Notes: a model not told the origin generated them from the sequence alone. A stretch of 64,000 bases of DNA from Symbiodinium natans (GCA_905221605.1 CAJNDS010002609.1:259501-323500), one strand, 5' to 3'. Counted from the first letter of the stretch, positions 43,510 to 57,457 are shown. Numbers and translations: made by a program.

Positions 43510-46500
43510 GTGGTAGCGAGTGGCGACTGAGTGGTGGTGGTCAATGCAGCCGCCATGTTGTTGGAACCTAGCCAGCTGCAGCTACCAGTAGCTGGTTCTA
43601 GCCGACCAAGGAATCTGTCTCAACCTCGGCGGGAGAAGAGGAGGACGAAGAGTGCCCTCGATATGTTCACATTCCCGGACTTACCTCGCAAATGCCGCTA
43701 TCAAAGGACTTCTGCCGCGTTAGCCTTGTGCCATGGGCAAACATGATACTCGTAGTCGCAACATGTCGATTCAGTGATGCCGGCAAGCATAATGTGCTCC
43801 ACACCAGTTTGCTCCAGGACAGTCCTCCCACGAATGCTCACATGATGCCTGAGCAACGTGCCCAACTTTTGGCCACACTCAGGATGCTTGACACATGGGT
43901 CAACCAGTGCGCAGTACTCATTGCGAAGGAAACACCGCAATCGTGAGTCTGCATCTTCGTTGACTAGCCGGGCTGCAGTTGTCTACAGTTGTCAGTGTGG
44001 CCCAGAGAGATACACTTTACAAGCTCGAAGTGTGGAGCACTTTTGCTTAAACTTGGTCGTTGTTAGGCATTTCATAGTTGCGGTTGCCGGTGTTCCAGAA
44101 ATCATGGTTTTGGTGGTCCACGCTTTGTCTCATGTATGCTTCCGTGGCAGGCTTTTAAACTGCCAACGATCGCATTCCAGGGTGAGCCTGAAGTGCGCTG
44201 TTGACCCAAGCGAGGCCTGCTGGCTTTTGAAGACTCCCCATACCGGATGCTCTGGTATCTTTCTGTACTTATGGAAGGGGAACAACCGTTAACGGCTGTC
44301 AGCAGCAAGCGCAAGTATCTGGGGGAGGTCCTGACTTTGCTATGTCTCGCTACCACAATGCAAGTAATTCAAGTGATTCAAGCGTCTTTGGAGCATGTTT
44401 TCGACCACATTCGACCGCACAGACGAGGAGCGCACTTGTCACAAGCGACTGCTGTGCTCTTCAGCTGGCTCTTTTTTTCGGGCCCCACGCAAGCGTGTAC
44501 GTCACATCACTGCTGCAGCGGGCCTCGGCCAAGCACATATGATTGCCAGCCAGTTGGGCACAGGCTCGACCGCTTAGCCTGTTGCACGACAAGGCTGCAT
44601 GATGTTGAGGCGCTTCGAAACATGACTCAGATTCTCTATTTCCTTGCAGTTCCAGGCTGTGAGTCTTGCCATCCAGAACGTTCGGAACACCAGATGAAAG
44701 CCTCGTCGTGGTGGGAACTATTTTGCGAGCCATGCACCGATATGCACCGGCACAGCAATATGCCGTAACTACACTCTTGCATATCTTGCAGCAATTCTGT
44801 CCTCCACCCCGGGGTTCTCAAGGCTAAGACTCGCAGCATCCTGTTCTTGGGACTCCCGGAGTCGGGCGGAACACTCCTGACGCTTCCTTGGCCAAGAGCC
44901 TTGGGGGAAGTGGGCCGGGACTCCTCGAGGACCGTCTGGTGAAATCCGACGTCCTCATCGAGATTGCACTAGCGACTTAGTGATAAGAGCGTGTGAAGCA
45001 AGCGAATCTGTGTTGTGAGCTTGTTTCTGGTGCCGTCCGCCCGTGAGGTCCTCCGCGGCTTCTAGCAGATACTGCTAGATAGTCAACTCAGCATAACTTA
45101 GAACTGCGATCACCAGTCAGATCCCTTCTCATGACACTGTCATGACACTGTCACACAATCACGCGCAGACATTCAGAGAGAAAACCTTAGATGACTTGCA
45201 CAACCAGTCCTAGAGAAGTTGGTGGGATCCTTGGTGTGCAGAGTGCCATTTGGCGCTGATGCTCTGGCACACCCTCCGCTGAACAGAGCGTTTGCAATGC
45301 AACCACCGTACAGATCCAGGGTGGCATGGAAGTGAGGTCAGACGCCCTCCGCAAAAAACACAGCTGGCAAGGTTCTACTTTGTAGACGGGGGGGAAGGTG
45401 CCGGGGAAGCAGTTTCTTTTTTTTTTTTGAGAGGGTTTCTAGGGAGAGCATGGACTCGTCCCCCCCCTCACACAACACGCTTTTCAATGTCCTTCAAATG
45501 TCGGGGGCTTCTCTCTTCCAGTGGTGGTCTGGACAGCTACCAGCCCAAGCGCGCAGCTTGTGGCTGGTGCTAAGACCGCTGTCATTTTAGAGTGTCCAAG
45601 CCTTCGTGGCCCCGTCTTTATTACCCTGCAACGCATCCCACGGGGGTCAGAGAGGAGCCGTGTGATGCCAAACTTCCTCTGAACCGCGACCAGCAGAAAG
45701 GCCAAGAGCCTTGTCGACCGATTCCTGCAAAATTCGGTTTCCGGCTCAGGCCATGAGCTACATCTCGTGCGTGACGAGGTTTGAGCGGAGACCTTTCTTG
45801 CGGCCAGAGTCACCTCCTTGCTCAAGTCTGTTGGATGGCGCCCCCAACCCGTACTGAGCCTTCAAGAGATGTGGTTGGCAAGAGGCCCACATGAGAAGAG
45901 GTGCATGCTGGCCAAGAGATTGCGTTCGGTTTGGAGGAGGGAAGAGTGAAGAGTGCGAAGCAGATTAGACATCAAGGAAAAGGTCGCTGCACCTGCTGCA
46001 GACGTAAGATACGACATGAAAGTGTCTGCCTAAAAGTTATGACTCACACCTCTCAGGGCTCAAGAGCCTCACCTCCGTAGAGTGCAGTGATGTAAGGGTT
46101 GGTCATGAAATGTCATGCACTTTGCCTTCCGAGATTAGCCTGAGCAGCAACGGAGAACAGCGTAAGGCGTAAGAGTCGGAAGATTCCCTGTCCCTAGTGG
46201 CCCGAAGCACAGTAAACATCAGATTGTTGCGGAGCTCACAACACTGGCAATGCCCGATGCTGGCGGTAGTGAGGCATACGCGACCTCACTGTTGCAACCA
46301 GAGGCGTCAGAATTGTTTGCTATTTCAACTGTGTAAGAACAGCCACGCGCTGTCACTCGGCGGCGCTAGCGAACTTTGACGAAACTAGCTTGGCGGAGGT
46401 ACGAATGCCGTCCGAGTCCAGTAGGGCATGGACCTGCCCGGTGCCTGACATGCCACAAGGTCCTTTGCAATGCAACACGGATAATGTAGAAGATGTAGAA

Positions 46501-46634
46501 GTAAAGATCAAAGACTTCCCGAGTAAGCCACTGATGTTGAGGCCAGGCACGCACCGGTGATTCTTGGGCGGAGTTCTGAGAACTGATCAGGGCAGTTCAA
46601 GGCACTTGGCTTAAGGGAAGCAAGGAGAGTCCTC

Positions 46635-46958
46635 TTGAGAGAATCCCAGGTTGGCCTTAGGCCTGGCGATTCCCGCCGCTTCATCGCTCTCATCGCAGTG
46701 CTCAGCCAGGTGGGGACTTTTCGGTTCCCTCATGTCTTCTCCGAGTGCCTCGTTCTGAGGACATCGCCTCACTTGCCTGATGCACCACGGGACACACGAG
46801 GCCAGGTGAGTTCTGACGGTTCTGGTTCTGATGAAGTCGCTTCCTTGGGCTTATCGCCTGAACGTAGTTATGCTCAGAGCTTTGCAAGGAGTGAGTTTTC
46901 CAAGGCTGGAAAAAAGATTGAAGAAGCAAACTCGTGGCAAGTTGTAATTTCCAGGTAG
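46635..46958 (+). CDS. unrecognised open frame with possible exon
   Basis: A 107-codon frame reads VGTFRFPHVFSECLVLRTSP, then HLPDAPRDTRGQ, then SSDGSGSDEVASLGLSPERS. CAG at 46708-46710 precedes the first segment, and a consensus GTGAGT donor at 46805 follows Gln. Thus 46711-46804 could be one exon. No family is recognised. Confidence 0.28.
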   Translation: MRESQVGLRPGDSRRFIALIAVLSQVGTFRFPHVFSECLVLRTSPHLPDAPRDTRGQVSSDGSGSDEVASLGLSPERSYAQSFARSEFSKAGKKIEEANSWQVVISR

Positions 46959-49595
46959 TGACCGAGTGCATGCCGACCGGTTATCATTCAAAAGTTCGTG
47001 TGAGGGAGTTGATGCATGTTGGTGCGAACCTCCTCTCCTTGTGCTGCGCTGAGTCAAGGATGGACTCGCTCCCAGACTTCTGACCGTGCAACATCAAGTT
47101 CGAATCGAAATTCAAAGAAACGTCCCATGCAACCAATTGACCCTTAGAAGTCCCGTGCTCATACTACGGCAACATAGGCCACGCTCCCCCCAAATGCATT
47201 CCCAACGCTACCGCCTCGCGCAATAAGTTCGGTGAATCAGCTCAATGCGTTCAATACAGGCAGACGGGCAGACCACTTAAGTCAGGAACGGCTGGTGGCA
47301 TTTCAGCGGCACAAGGGACAGCTACTTGTAGCGTAAACTCCTTTACACGGAGATCATCTAATGTTGCTGCAGCCAAAGATTCTAGAGCCATACTCTTTTG
47401 AGTGCACTTTCCCTGCAAGTTCTGCACAGGCAGGATCCTCCCAGGGCACCGCCTGGCCGAGCGAGAAGGTAGGTTCTGTCATGGTTTGTTTCAGCTTCTC
47501 ACAAGTTTGAGGCCACTTGCAAGTCAGATATAGTCAGATGATGCAGTGTGTTACAGTGATGATGCTGTTAAGTCCCAAGCCATGCGAATGTCACGCAGCA
47601 GTGGTCCAGATGGATCAACACAGAGTTTCTGCAGGCTTGCCGCCAGTCCCCGAGGTGGCTGCCGTTTGCCTGTCGTGCTTGTGAAGGGAGCAATGGGCCA
47701 GGGCAGGTAGACGAGGCAATGTGAGGTGCATGAGCGCTTGACATGATTTGAGGCAACCCATGCCATGGATCAAGCAAGTTGAACGCTGGCTGAAATTATA
47801 CGGTGCGAACCGGTGTTGCTACGAGAGCCATGTGAAGACAATTTTTAACCCTGCGCGACCCGACTCGGCCTCGGCCTGCCCAGCGAGGCAACCGCCATGG
47901 GTGTGAAGGTGCTGTTAGGCTTCAGGTTCTTAAATTGCCCTGGTCGTGATGCTCCGTCCGCTCCATTCCAAGCAAAAAGTGCCAAATAAAGAGGTGTGCA
48001 GGCCATGCCATGGATCAAGAAAGGCTGAAGTTACTCAGTCTGCCAGAGCCATGATGAAGATAATTCACGAGTCAAACTTCCTGCACTGTGCAGTCTTTTT
48101 CACAGTACTGTACCAGCAGCTGACATGTCGATTACGAATCCTTAGCCTGCGGGCACAGGGTGGCCCTTGCCGTTGCCCTCTCTGCTATGGTGTTTGCGGA
48201 TGACGCTCCAGTACAGCATGCGCCTTCGGCCAGTCGCCTGGTTACAAGTAATAGGGGAGTTCGAGAGTTGGGGCATGGTCTGAGATTGTTTTTGCAGATG
48301 CAGTGACCCGTAGCTTTCGGAGGATCCGTAGCTTCCTCGCGGAAGCCGCCTAGCCACGCCTCCGGTCGGCCAGATACTCAAAGGGATTCCGAGCTTGGAA
48401 TACCAAGCATGGCCCGGGCTTGAAACGGTTGTGCCCACATGCCAAGGACGTCAACCACGGATGCATCGCTCTATCTGCAACACCGCACAATGGATGCGGA
48501 CCACGCAGACTCTAGTGGCAACGAGCCCCACGTCCCGGATGTCCCAGTCATCCTAATCAACGTTACGCCTTGGGCTGTCTGTGGTGTTCTGCTTGTAGAT
48601 TGCAATGCTCGGCGCATGGGTCGTTCATAGCTGTATGTCATTTATACTTTCAATGATCTGAGGAGATGACTCCATTCCTGAACGAGGAGAAGTTGCAATT
48701 TGAGAGGACCACAGGGGTTTCGGGGCGGTGGGCACACCCATAGATTCTTGTCTGATAGCACAATGGCTGGCGTGTGCCTTGTAATTAGCATAGGCCGGGT
48801 GGACATACCGAAGCGCGGCCGCCCCAAAACCTCATCGTCAGCGTTGGTTGTTGCCTTGGCGAACGCTTGCCGATGAGTTGTGTGTGAGTTCTGTCGTCCG
48901 TTGCGACCGTGGAGACCTGCCTATATACCGCCAGTGTCGCACTCCAGGCACACCGTGTGGAAATTAAAATCGTGGGCGGACACTGTGTGGATCACGCGAA
49001 GGCGTCCAAGGAACCGCCTCCGGCAGTGGAGCACTCTCTGGCTCTGCCTGCTCTGGTGGCCTGACCCTATGTCCCCTCACCTTCGAGTACGAGGGACATG
49101 TCACCGGGTGCCTGCCATCTTCCACCGGCCACAGCTGGCCTGGGCAAGCGACGACAAGGCAGAGGCCCCTTCCTTATCCCCTTTTAAAACTTTGGAATTT
49201 GGAAGCGGAAGACTTTAGGCACACAAGGCGGGACTCTCCAAGGGTAAGCCACATCGGGCACCTCGAGTGCTTCGTCAAGAGGTTCAGAGCTATGGCGGGC
49301 ACGTTTACATGTTTGAGGCCCTCGCCCAGATCGTTGCCCTAGAAAGTTTTTTTGCTGACCGCCACCGCCGCCACCTGGCTCACTTGTGCATCCTCTACTT
49401 GTGCCGCGTCCGTGCTTGAAATATTTGAAATCAAAGCAGGGCCACACTTTGGACCACTGGTCGACCCGCTAGCCGGTCACCGCATAGCAGGCCACTGGAT
49501 GAGCTGCTTGTCACGCCAAAATTCGGGGCCCTCTGAGTGGACGTGGTTGCGTTGCGCTGCGTGAAGCAAACGTTATTAAACCATTACGTTATCTA

Positions 49596-49620
49596 CCCCC
49601 CACCCCACCCCACCCCACCC
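49596..49620. repeat. (CCCCA)n microsatellite
   Basis: Four CACCC units after a C run. The complementary strand is G-rich. Confidence 0.95.
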
Positions 49621-49635
49621 AGTGCAGATGGCGGT

Positions 49636-49722
49636 GATGGCATGTTGTGATGCACCGTGCGGGAAACCAATGTTGTTTTCAACCCATGCGTATGGCCAAA
49701 ATGGCACGTTGTGATGCGCCAT
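49636..49722. repeat. imperfect direct repeat
   Basis: gatggcatgttgtgatgcac and aatggcacgttgtgatgcgc lie about 60 bp apart, each followed by cgtgcg- or catgtgcg-like sequence. Confidence 0.75.
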
Positions 49723-52700
49723 GTGCGAACCAGGTAAGGGCGCCATACAGGCCTGGTAGTCTGGTTCGCCGCGCCTGAAAGCTGTCGGTGAAAGTGGTGA
49801 TCACCGATATTGGCTATTTCTCAGGCAGAGACTTTGATCGGATGGTTTCACGTAAGAAAACAGGTGAGCAACAAAATTAATCATTTGCAGGATAATCGCT
49901 GCCAGAAGTGCCTCGACTGCAATAAACACAACGGCGAACAATGCGATTTTTTTGGTTGCTATGCCACTCGAACAAGATGCTTCTAAGCATGCATTTTCTA
50001 CGAACAGTTGCAAGTTCAGTCCTTCATTTGCGCGATGTATGTGCCTGCCAAGTTCAACAAGCGCATGACAGAGCACGATCCTTGGAGGCCTTTCAAGTGT
50101 GCACAGGGCACCAAAGCAGTGCCTTGGTCGAATAGTTTTTTGAAAGCTGTTCTTTCGTCAGATGCCTTGGTCGTGCCATGTGCAGGGCGACCGTGGCATC
50201 CGTGGCTTCTGCCTCTTGTGCTGCAAGCTACAGCATGACAGCCACCTAGACATGTCTTCACGGCTTGAGTCTCAACATCCCAGCTCGCCGCGGCTGGATC
50301 TTTGCAACTCCACATTGTGTTAGGTTCACAATACATCCCAAAGGGTTGCCATTGTTCTTCCTCATCAGATCCCTTGCGTTCAGGCAGCAAACTTGCCAGG
50401 GATGAATGGTGGTTGTTGGGCTGCGCGTTTGTGCCTTTTGCGTGTGATTGAGTTTTTGTTTTCCGCTCGCTGGTTGCTCAGGCTACCGCTTGCTCCAGAA
50501 TGCGGGCGTGCAGGTTGGTCGAGCAGCTTCTGAGGGGAAATCGTGCACAGTGGTACTGTATGTTAATCGCGAAAGCGAGTTCCATCAGAGCTCAAGCGGT
50601 CGATTTGTTTGCAAATTACTTCCCCAGTGGGTTGATGGGCTTGACTCCCTGAGGTGGGTAAATCGTGGAGTTTATGGGTTGTGTTAAATCCAGAAACCCT
50701 CAGCCCCAAACCTCAAACCGGAAACAGAAAGGGTCGGGAGTGGCCGCTTTCGGCTGGGGTCGATGAGCTGCCAATGTCCTCGGCGTATAGCTGCTGCCGG
50801 CATCCTTGTACAAGCGTGGCAAGCTCACCTTTGAATCTGTTGCTAAAATCAAGACGGTGTTTGTCGCAGGGGACAACGACAGGGCCGGGTTTTGAAGCCA
50901 GGGCTGCTTTCCGGTCTCCAGAAATAGACTTGAGGCACCTGCCACGAAAAGGACCAGCTGCGAGTCAGGCAGGTTGCGGTGCAGCCGCTGCAGTGAACCG
51001 ATAGCTAGTGGTGGCCGAGCATCTTGCAGCCGCAAGAGGGGGTTTGTGAGGGGCCGAGGAGCTATTCTGATATCAAAACCGTGAAGCCCCTCTTTTTGCT
51101 TCCACCGACCTCACGCACCGTCCACATTCAGGGGCCGATTCAGGCCAAAGGTCGCTTGATTTGACCGCGGGACCTGGGAGGAGGATTTTGTGGCGGGTAC
51201 TTGAGGCACTTTCTGATACTCTTCAGGCCGGATGGCCTGAGCGGATTAGCCCATCCAGCGCCTGGATGAGTCGGCTCCATGTGGCCAGGTGCTTTGTCAT
51301 TTGGCGGCTGGTTTGACGCTGCTTTTGGCAACTTGGACGCAAAACACAAGCAGGCTGATGCTGCCTGCTGCCCCGCCATCTGAATCTAAGGTACTCGTCC
51401 ATGCAAACGTGATGCTCGTCAGCAAGTTTGTAGCCAGAGGCTTCGCCAAAATTAGGCTTGCGCCTGGCCCGTGGACGGACTGTCGGCCCGGGAAAGTATC
51501 GCAGATCAGAATGGAAATTGTTGAATTGCTACAGTGCCTAAGACTGATGATCCAAGGGCAGCCGGAGTTCTGCGCAATCCGGAGGCCACGTTAACGTAAA
51601 ATTTCCATTGCCAGAGCACGGTGCACAGCGCGATGACTTCTTACGTCATATGGGCACTTCTGCACATGATACGTACTTGGGACGCCTTGCTTTTGAGTAG
51701 CATTGTAGCATGTGAACTGCAAATGGCAGCGATCCAGACTGACCGGTAGTGAGCTTCCCGTCAGGATCAAAGCCTTCAAGCCGTCAGCGAAGGAATTGAT
51801 GCCGCACGGCATGCCTCAGGAACAGTAGCAATAGGGTGAGAACTAGCAGGTTCGTCCGACCAACTCTTTTGGCCGCAAGGCTGCAATGAAAATCTTGATC
51901 GGCCTGTATGTCCTGGAAGTGGTCATCCGCAACCAAGCCTGCAAGCAGAAAAACCCATTTTAAGCCACAATTGCCGCCTCACTTAGACTCGTATCTGCAA
52001 CTCTCCTGCAAGTTCTCCAGCTTCCCGCTTTTGGCGAGGTGTCATTGGCTGCCCAACCCGGCCGCTTCTCGCCCTTCTCAGCCGAGGGTGCCTGCTTTGA
52101 GGATGTCTGAGAAAGCTTCAAGTGTTTCATGATCGGGAGCTGGTGCATCTACTGTAACCAGTAGGCCCATGCGGATCCTTATATGAGAGTTAGGCTCTAC
52201 AACGATGGTTGGCTGGTCACCGACATAACGGCTGCTTGCTGGCATAAAGCATCTTGCCCCACCAGACTTGTGCCGAATCCAGCTGCGCCCCACTGCTCTC
52301 CACAACGCTCCACACTGGGGAGGTGCACCAGGTGAGGTACTTTAAACGACTGGTGCTAACATTTTAGGCCTCACTTAGCAGAACATAGGTGTTTTGATGT
52401 TTTGCCAGATTGTCGTACAGCATGACACGATGGCACAAGCCCGTATTGGACATGGCCGACTCAACCGCGTACGACACTTCGGTGCAATCGCATCATACGA
52501 GTGGATGAGCTTGTGAGCATTGCGGTTGAATTGGATGAATGCTAGCAGCTTGTCGTGGGGAAATGGCAATCAAGTACTCTGCGAGTCGCTTGTTGCTAAG
52601 ATTTCCCTAATCGCGTTCTTCGACGAATTTGTCCTGGAGCACTTCAAAAGCCTTGGGATTCTCAGGTGCTCTGACAACTCCAAAGTCGCTGTGCACCTGT

Positions 52701-54986
52701 CAGTGGCTGTGCAACAGTCGTGCAAGCTTTGGCAAATGCTATGAAGTGCAATGCTGCAACGCATCGCATCTCGCCTTCGCATCTCGCACACTCCCTGAGG
52801 TGCACCAGGGCCGTTCGGATGCCATGGCCTCAGCAATCCCTGGTTTGTTTTATCTTCATTTTCACGCTGCATGAGCCGCCCCGCTCCGGAACTGGTCGCC
52901 ACGGCCGTGGCGCGGCAAGGTCGGCACGACAGGCTTCTGGTTTGTTTGGGTGCAGGGGGGGGCGCAGTCTAAGGGGGCGAAAAAAGCCTCGAAGGCAGGG
53001 GAGGGTGCAAGGAGGGGGATTAGAGGAGGGGTACCTGCTTTATGCAACCCAGACGCGTATAGCCCTAGGCCTCGGCGGGTTTGCTTTACACAGGTGGCTG
53101 TTGAAGGCGTTGAGGCTGTTTAGATCTTTCTAGCAAACTCACAGACGTTGTTCGCATGCAATGTGTCGCTGCAGTCCCAGGCTACGCATCCTCAGAGTGG
53201 GCCGGATTCTGTCGAGACTCGGCATCACTCGGCTGTATTGGGGTCTCCACAAGAAAGACACCTGCAGTCGCAGCGATAGAGTTTTTACAGGTGACACACA
53301 TCATGTTCTCGGATCTAAGGGTCTTCGCGGCGCTCAGGACGGCTCGGCCAAAGACACAAAATAGCACAAAAGTGCTGCCCGAAGGGCCGCAAAGTCCGCA
53401 GGAACAGACTCTTGTAGACTCTGTAGCATGTCCTATTGGCGGAACTCTGTCTTTGAACGGGTTCTCTCCAGGATCGTCCGCAATGGGGTGATGTGTATTC
53501 TCGCAGACTGATGAGAGTGAAATCCACGCCTTGTGCTATTGTTGGCATTTGTTGCGAAGCCCACTTCTTTCGTTTTACTTCACTGTGTTCGGCTGGGGTT
53601 CGGGCACCAACTGAGCAAAAGAGGTTCGGACTTTTTGTCGGAAAGTATTTTCTTGCTGCAGCCGCAGACATGTGCATCTGCGCAGGGAGTATCCATTGAT
53701 TGCGCACGTGGTGTCTGAGACAGTGGCCCGGCTGGGCTGGATGCCTCTCTTCAGCAGCAAAAGCAGAATCAGAGCGAAATGAGAGCAACTTTTCCAGACT
53801 TTGCTCACAGTTTGTTCGAGATTGCCCAATTGAGCATCAGGCTGGCCATATGGAGCCCCTTTGATTCCTTGAGACACATGCAGTCTGCATAATGCACACA
53901 TCCGTGTTGCTCAGAAAGCCTTTTTTCATGTTTTCTGCATGCAGCCAAAGGCACAATCGGCTGGTGCACGGCCGTGCTTCTTACAGCTTCTTGTCGGGGT
54001 CATGAAAAACAGAGGGCGATTGGCTCTAAATTTTGGTGTGCCCTTGCAGACATAAGTTGTGTCAAGTGGAAAGTGTCTCGAGGTCGTCGTTGGCGCGAGC
54101 GGCTATGAGGAACTGGCGGCTGTCGAGGACATAGCAATACTGATTTGTTTGGAGCACGAAACTCCGTCGTCATGATAGGAATCGAACACTAATGTCACCA
54201 CTTGGAGTGGATGTGTGACCAGCCCTGTGAACTGTAACTATTCCAGGACCCCCTCGTGCAAGCCATCGTGGCATCAGGCCCCCTTAGCATGTGCCTCGTG
54301 CCTTGTACGGCTGCAGGATGCGGGGTTGTTTGTCCTTACGTACGCAGTCCTCTTTCTTTCCCTTGTTGGCGCCTTTGGCGCCTTCGCCGGGCATGGCCTG
54401 TCTCCTCGTGGATTCGGTCTACGTCCTCGTCTACAAATTCTTTTCGCAGTCTGCCTTTGACTTGCTTTTCGCCCCAGCTGCAAGTTCCTTTGTTCAGACG
54501 CCTCATAGTACATCCCGACGAGCATCGATGTTTCAGCCAAATTGCATGACACACCACATGCACTCTTAACATGAAGGCGTGAATGCTGGCTGAAGTTGTC
54601 TCGTTGTTGCCGGCCAACTACCCACGTTTTTACTGTGTTACTATGTTTCTTAAGCAAATAGGTGGCCTTCGACCAGATGTTTTCAACGACCCTTCGTCCA
54701 GCCACCCTGTCAACGACCACTACTGGACGGTTCATTGTGGTTGGGCGGTTGGGTGGTCGAGTTTATTATGGTGATGCCTAAAATCGCACAGCTTTAGGCC
54801 ACGCACCGGCCAAAAAAAACACGACGGCTTGTTGTGGCTGCTTTCCCCAGTAATTGATGAATACGCGAGATCTTGTACAGGCCAGGTCGCCCAGAGAACA
54901 TTTACCCGATCGTGTTCCGATCCGCTTGGGGGCTTGCGCGCGCAGGTCCTACATATCCACTCGAGATAGTTCCTTGGCTTTGTCAG

Positions 54987-55107
54987 CTGCTCTGTCCTTG
55001 GATTTCCCGGCGTTCGTGGACCGAGGAGGAGCTTCTCCGAGGCATGGGAGGTTCACTCCTGGTCCTCAACATGAGCCTTCGACTCCATTCCGATTGGTTG
55101 AGAGAAG
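54987..55107 (+). CDS. candidate internal exon, unrecognised
   Basis: A 121-bp exon lies between TGTCAG and a GTAAAA donor. It reads LLCPWISRRSWTEEELLRGM, then GGSLLVLNMSLRLHSDWLRE. The same frame is open back to 54873 (PENIYPIVFRSAWGLARAG), so the exon may be longer. No family is recognised. Confidence 0.35.
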
Positions 55108-55605
55108 GTAAAAAAGTGCTTTCAGGCACTGTCAGGAGTGTGCCGAGATAGGCAGGGGGCAACTCGACGCGATTCAGGCGTCTTGATATTTCATGGGGCC
55201 ATTGTAGTTTCGGAAGTTTCTTTTGAATGAAGCGAAAGGGCACCCATCGCATCGCTGTCTCTCACGTACGGTGGCCTTAGTGTTTGCCCTTGTTTTGTGT
55301 TGAGCCGTGCTTTGGTTGCAACATGGTTGCCATCTTGTGTATAACAGGGGATGCCGTTGCATGTCAATGAAGCAGTCTTTGCCAATGACACAAGCCAGAT
55401 GCGTATATCTACATGTGCATTATTACACTTCTCGTAGTGGTTGCAATCCTCCCAGCGCAATATTGTGAATTGTGAACTGCTTCGGATCTGTCCGTCTTTT
55501 TTCTGAAGCTGGCATCCAAGGATTCCCTTGCACCTCGGTTTCACACAGAGCACACCATTCAGGGCTCACATGTTCATTGCTGCACTACCCTCTTCAGCCT
55601 TCGAT

Positions 55606-55750
55606 TAGGGTACACAGTCCAGTCCAGGGTCCTTACGGCACTGGTAAGGGCCTGCCGTTTGTTGAAGGGTCATCTTGCCGCCCTTTTGCAGAGCTCTCCG
55701 GTGGCAAGTCAGCCGTCTTGAAAACTCTCATGCTGCAATGTGCTTCAATT
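55606..55750 (+). CDS. possible P-loop NTPase fragment
   Basis: The frame contains VQGPYGTGK at 55622-55648, then, after a possible 48-bp intron (GT 55644 to AG 55691), GGKSAVLKTLMLQCA. VQGPYGTGK followed by SAVLKTL would match the Walker A of UPF1-like superfamily 1 helicases. However, no canonical splice pair joins GTGK directly to SAVL. The conventional splice gives GPYGTELSGGKS, a poor Walker A. It may be a broken copy or a chance match. Confidence 0.25.
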
Positions 55751-57457
55751 AGTGTGTTTGCTTACCATCTCGTAGCTTCCCTGAGGCCCATAGAGGGGCT
55801 TTGCAGAGGAAGCTTCACAATGCAGGTCATCAGGGTCACGGAGGGGCTGAGCATTCCTGATACCTGAGCTGTGTCGCGGGGTGATGTGGGGTGATTTGGG
55901 GTGGCCTGTGCTAACGGCTGCGAATGTGAATGGCTAACGCTTGGAGCCTGTCGTGTGCAATCACGGACTCGTGCCGACACGCAAGCTTCAGCTGCTGAGG
56001 CAGCTCATCTACTGGGGACCAGGGATGATCTGGAAACTACTCCTCGCAGAGCGCCTGCGCTTTAACGCCGGGTGCACAGAAGTCCAAATCTCCTGCGGCA
56101 GCATCGTGTGCTCGCTGCGACAGGTTGCGGGTGGCATCATCCTAAGCTACAGCGGCCTTTGCCTTTGCTGGCTTTGGCCGCAGCTCAGCAAGGATTTAGC
56201 AAGGATTTCTGCCTTAATGACTTTGACCCACCTTGACCCACCTTGGCCCACCTTGACCCACCTTGACCTTGACCTTCGGTCCGTGTTCAGGATGGTGCTA
56301 GGCACTTTCATCTCGGCGTTGCGGGAAGGCAATGTTAAGCACAAGCAGAAAGAGGTGGCTGAGGCACGCGCCATGGCTGAAAGATAGCTTCATGGTGTGC
56401 GTGGCACGTGGAAGCAGATCGGAAGCACCATCTGCAATGAGACCATGATGCCCTCTTCGGTCTCGGGTTGGAAGCCGAAACTTGAGCTGGAATGCGCATC
56501 TTCTGCAGTCTGCTAGTCCGGTATCACAATCGCATCGCAGCAGTGGAACACGAGAAACAAGTCATTGCGAGTCTCTGCTAAAGACCGGGACAGCTAACAC
56601 AGCTAGAGATGATCAACACGCGCGTTGCCGCCTCATAAACACAGGACAAGCCAAAACTTGTGACGCCTCCTCCCTTCATGACAGGTTGTCAGTTGCCTAC
56701 GTATCAGTGAATTGCAGACTGTGACTGGCTTGCGTAGTGGTGGAGCTTTAATCCGCAAAAAAAATCAGTTTCGGTCGGGAAAGTTCGGAGGCTGGGTCCG
56801 AGGAGGGGGTTGGGGGGAGGAATTGTGGATTTCTGAAATCGCCTGGTGTGCGGCTCGATAAGATGTTTTGCATTTGATTCTTTTGGGGTCTGGTTGAGGG
56901 CTGAGTCTCCGAGATCAATCCAAGCCTCTGAAGCACTTTTCTGGCGAGTTCTGACGAACAAACTTCTCCGGATTCAACTGTACTCAAACTGAGCCAACAT
57001 AGATATTTCCGATGTTTGATCCCCCTTGCATTGCAACCCACCCCCTAGACTATGATGTTCTCTAGATGATGATGTTCTCTTGGAGTCATTCCTCAAAATT
57101 CGGAACGTTCAGGTGCTGCCGCCGAGCTGAACGTCTCTGATCTTGTTGAACTGTTCGAGGTTCGCTCTTGCTGTTGCCGCATCTACTGGTGCCTGGTTCG
57201 TTGGTAAGTCCGAAGCATTCAGGCAGCTGTGCAGGGTCGTGCGTATGTATTGCCAAGAAACATGCTGCACAATGTGAGCTTTCAACACTCTTTCAATTAA
57301 AGCACTTCCGATTCTGTTGAGCTGTGACTCGCAGCCAGTTTGTGAGGACATGGTCGGAAAGAGCAAGGAGCGTTTCATATCGCCCACTGGATGCACATGT
57401 TATCGGGCTGTCCCCCCAATTGAGGCCGGAATTGTATACCACCATTTCGAAGTTTAT
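55751..57457. other. unassigned
   Basis: The + strand frame at 56289-56384 (FISALREGNVKHKQKEVAEA) and the - strand frame at 57109-57396 (ALIERVLKAHIVQHVSWQYI) look protein-like. The remainder shows only the 10-bp repeat. Confidence 0.3.
56221..56275. repeat. 10-bp tandem repeat
   Basis: Five copies of ccttgaccca with single changes. Confidence 0.95.

Larger units (their letters stand above)
43510..54986. other. mostly unassigned spacer
   Basis: Besides the frame at 46635 and the repeats at 49.6 kb, protein-like frames without splice support occur at 44247-44400, 50041-50150 (MYVPAKFNKRMTEHDPWRPF) and 50482-50630 (GYRLLQNAGVQVGRAASEGK). Nothing is recognised. Confidence 0.3.
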
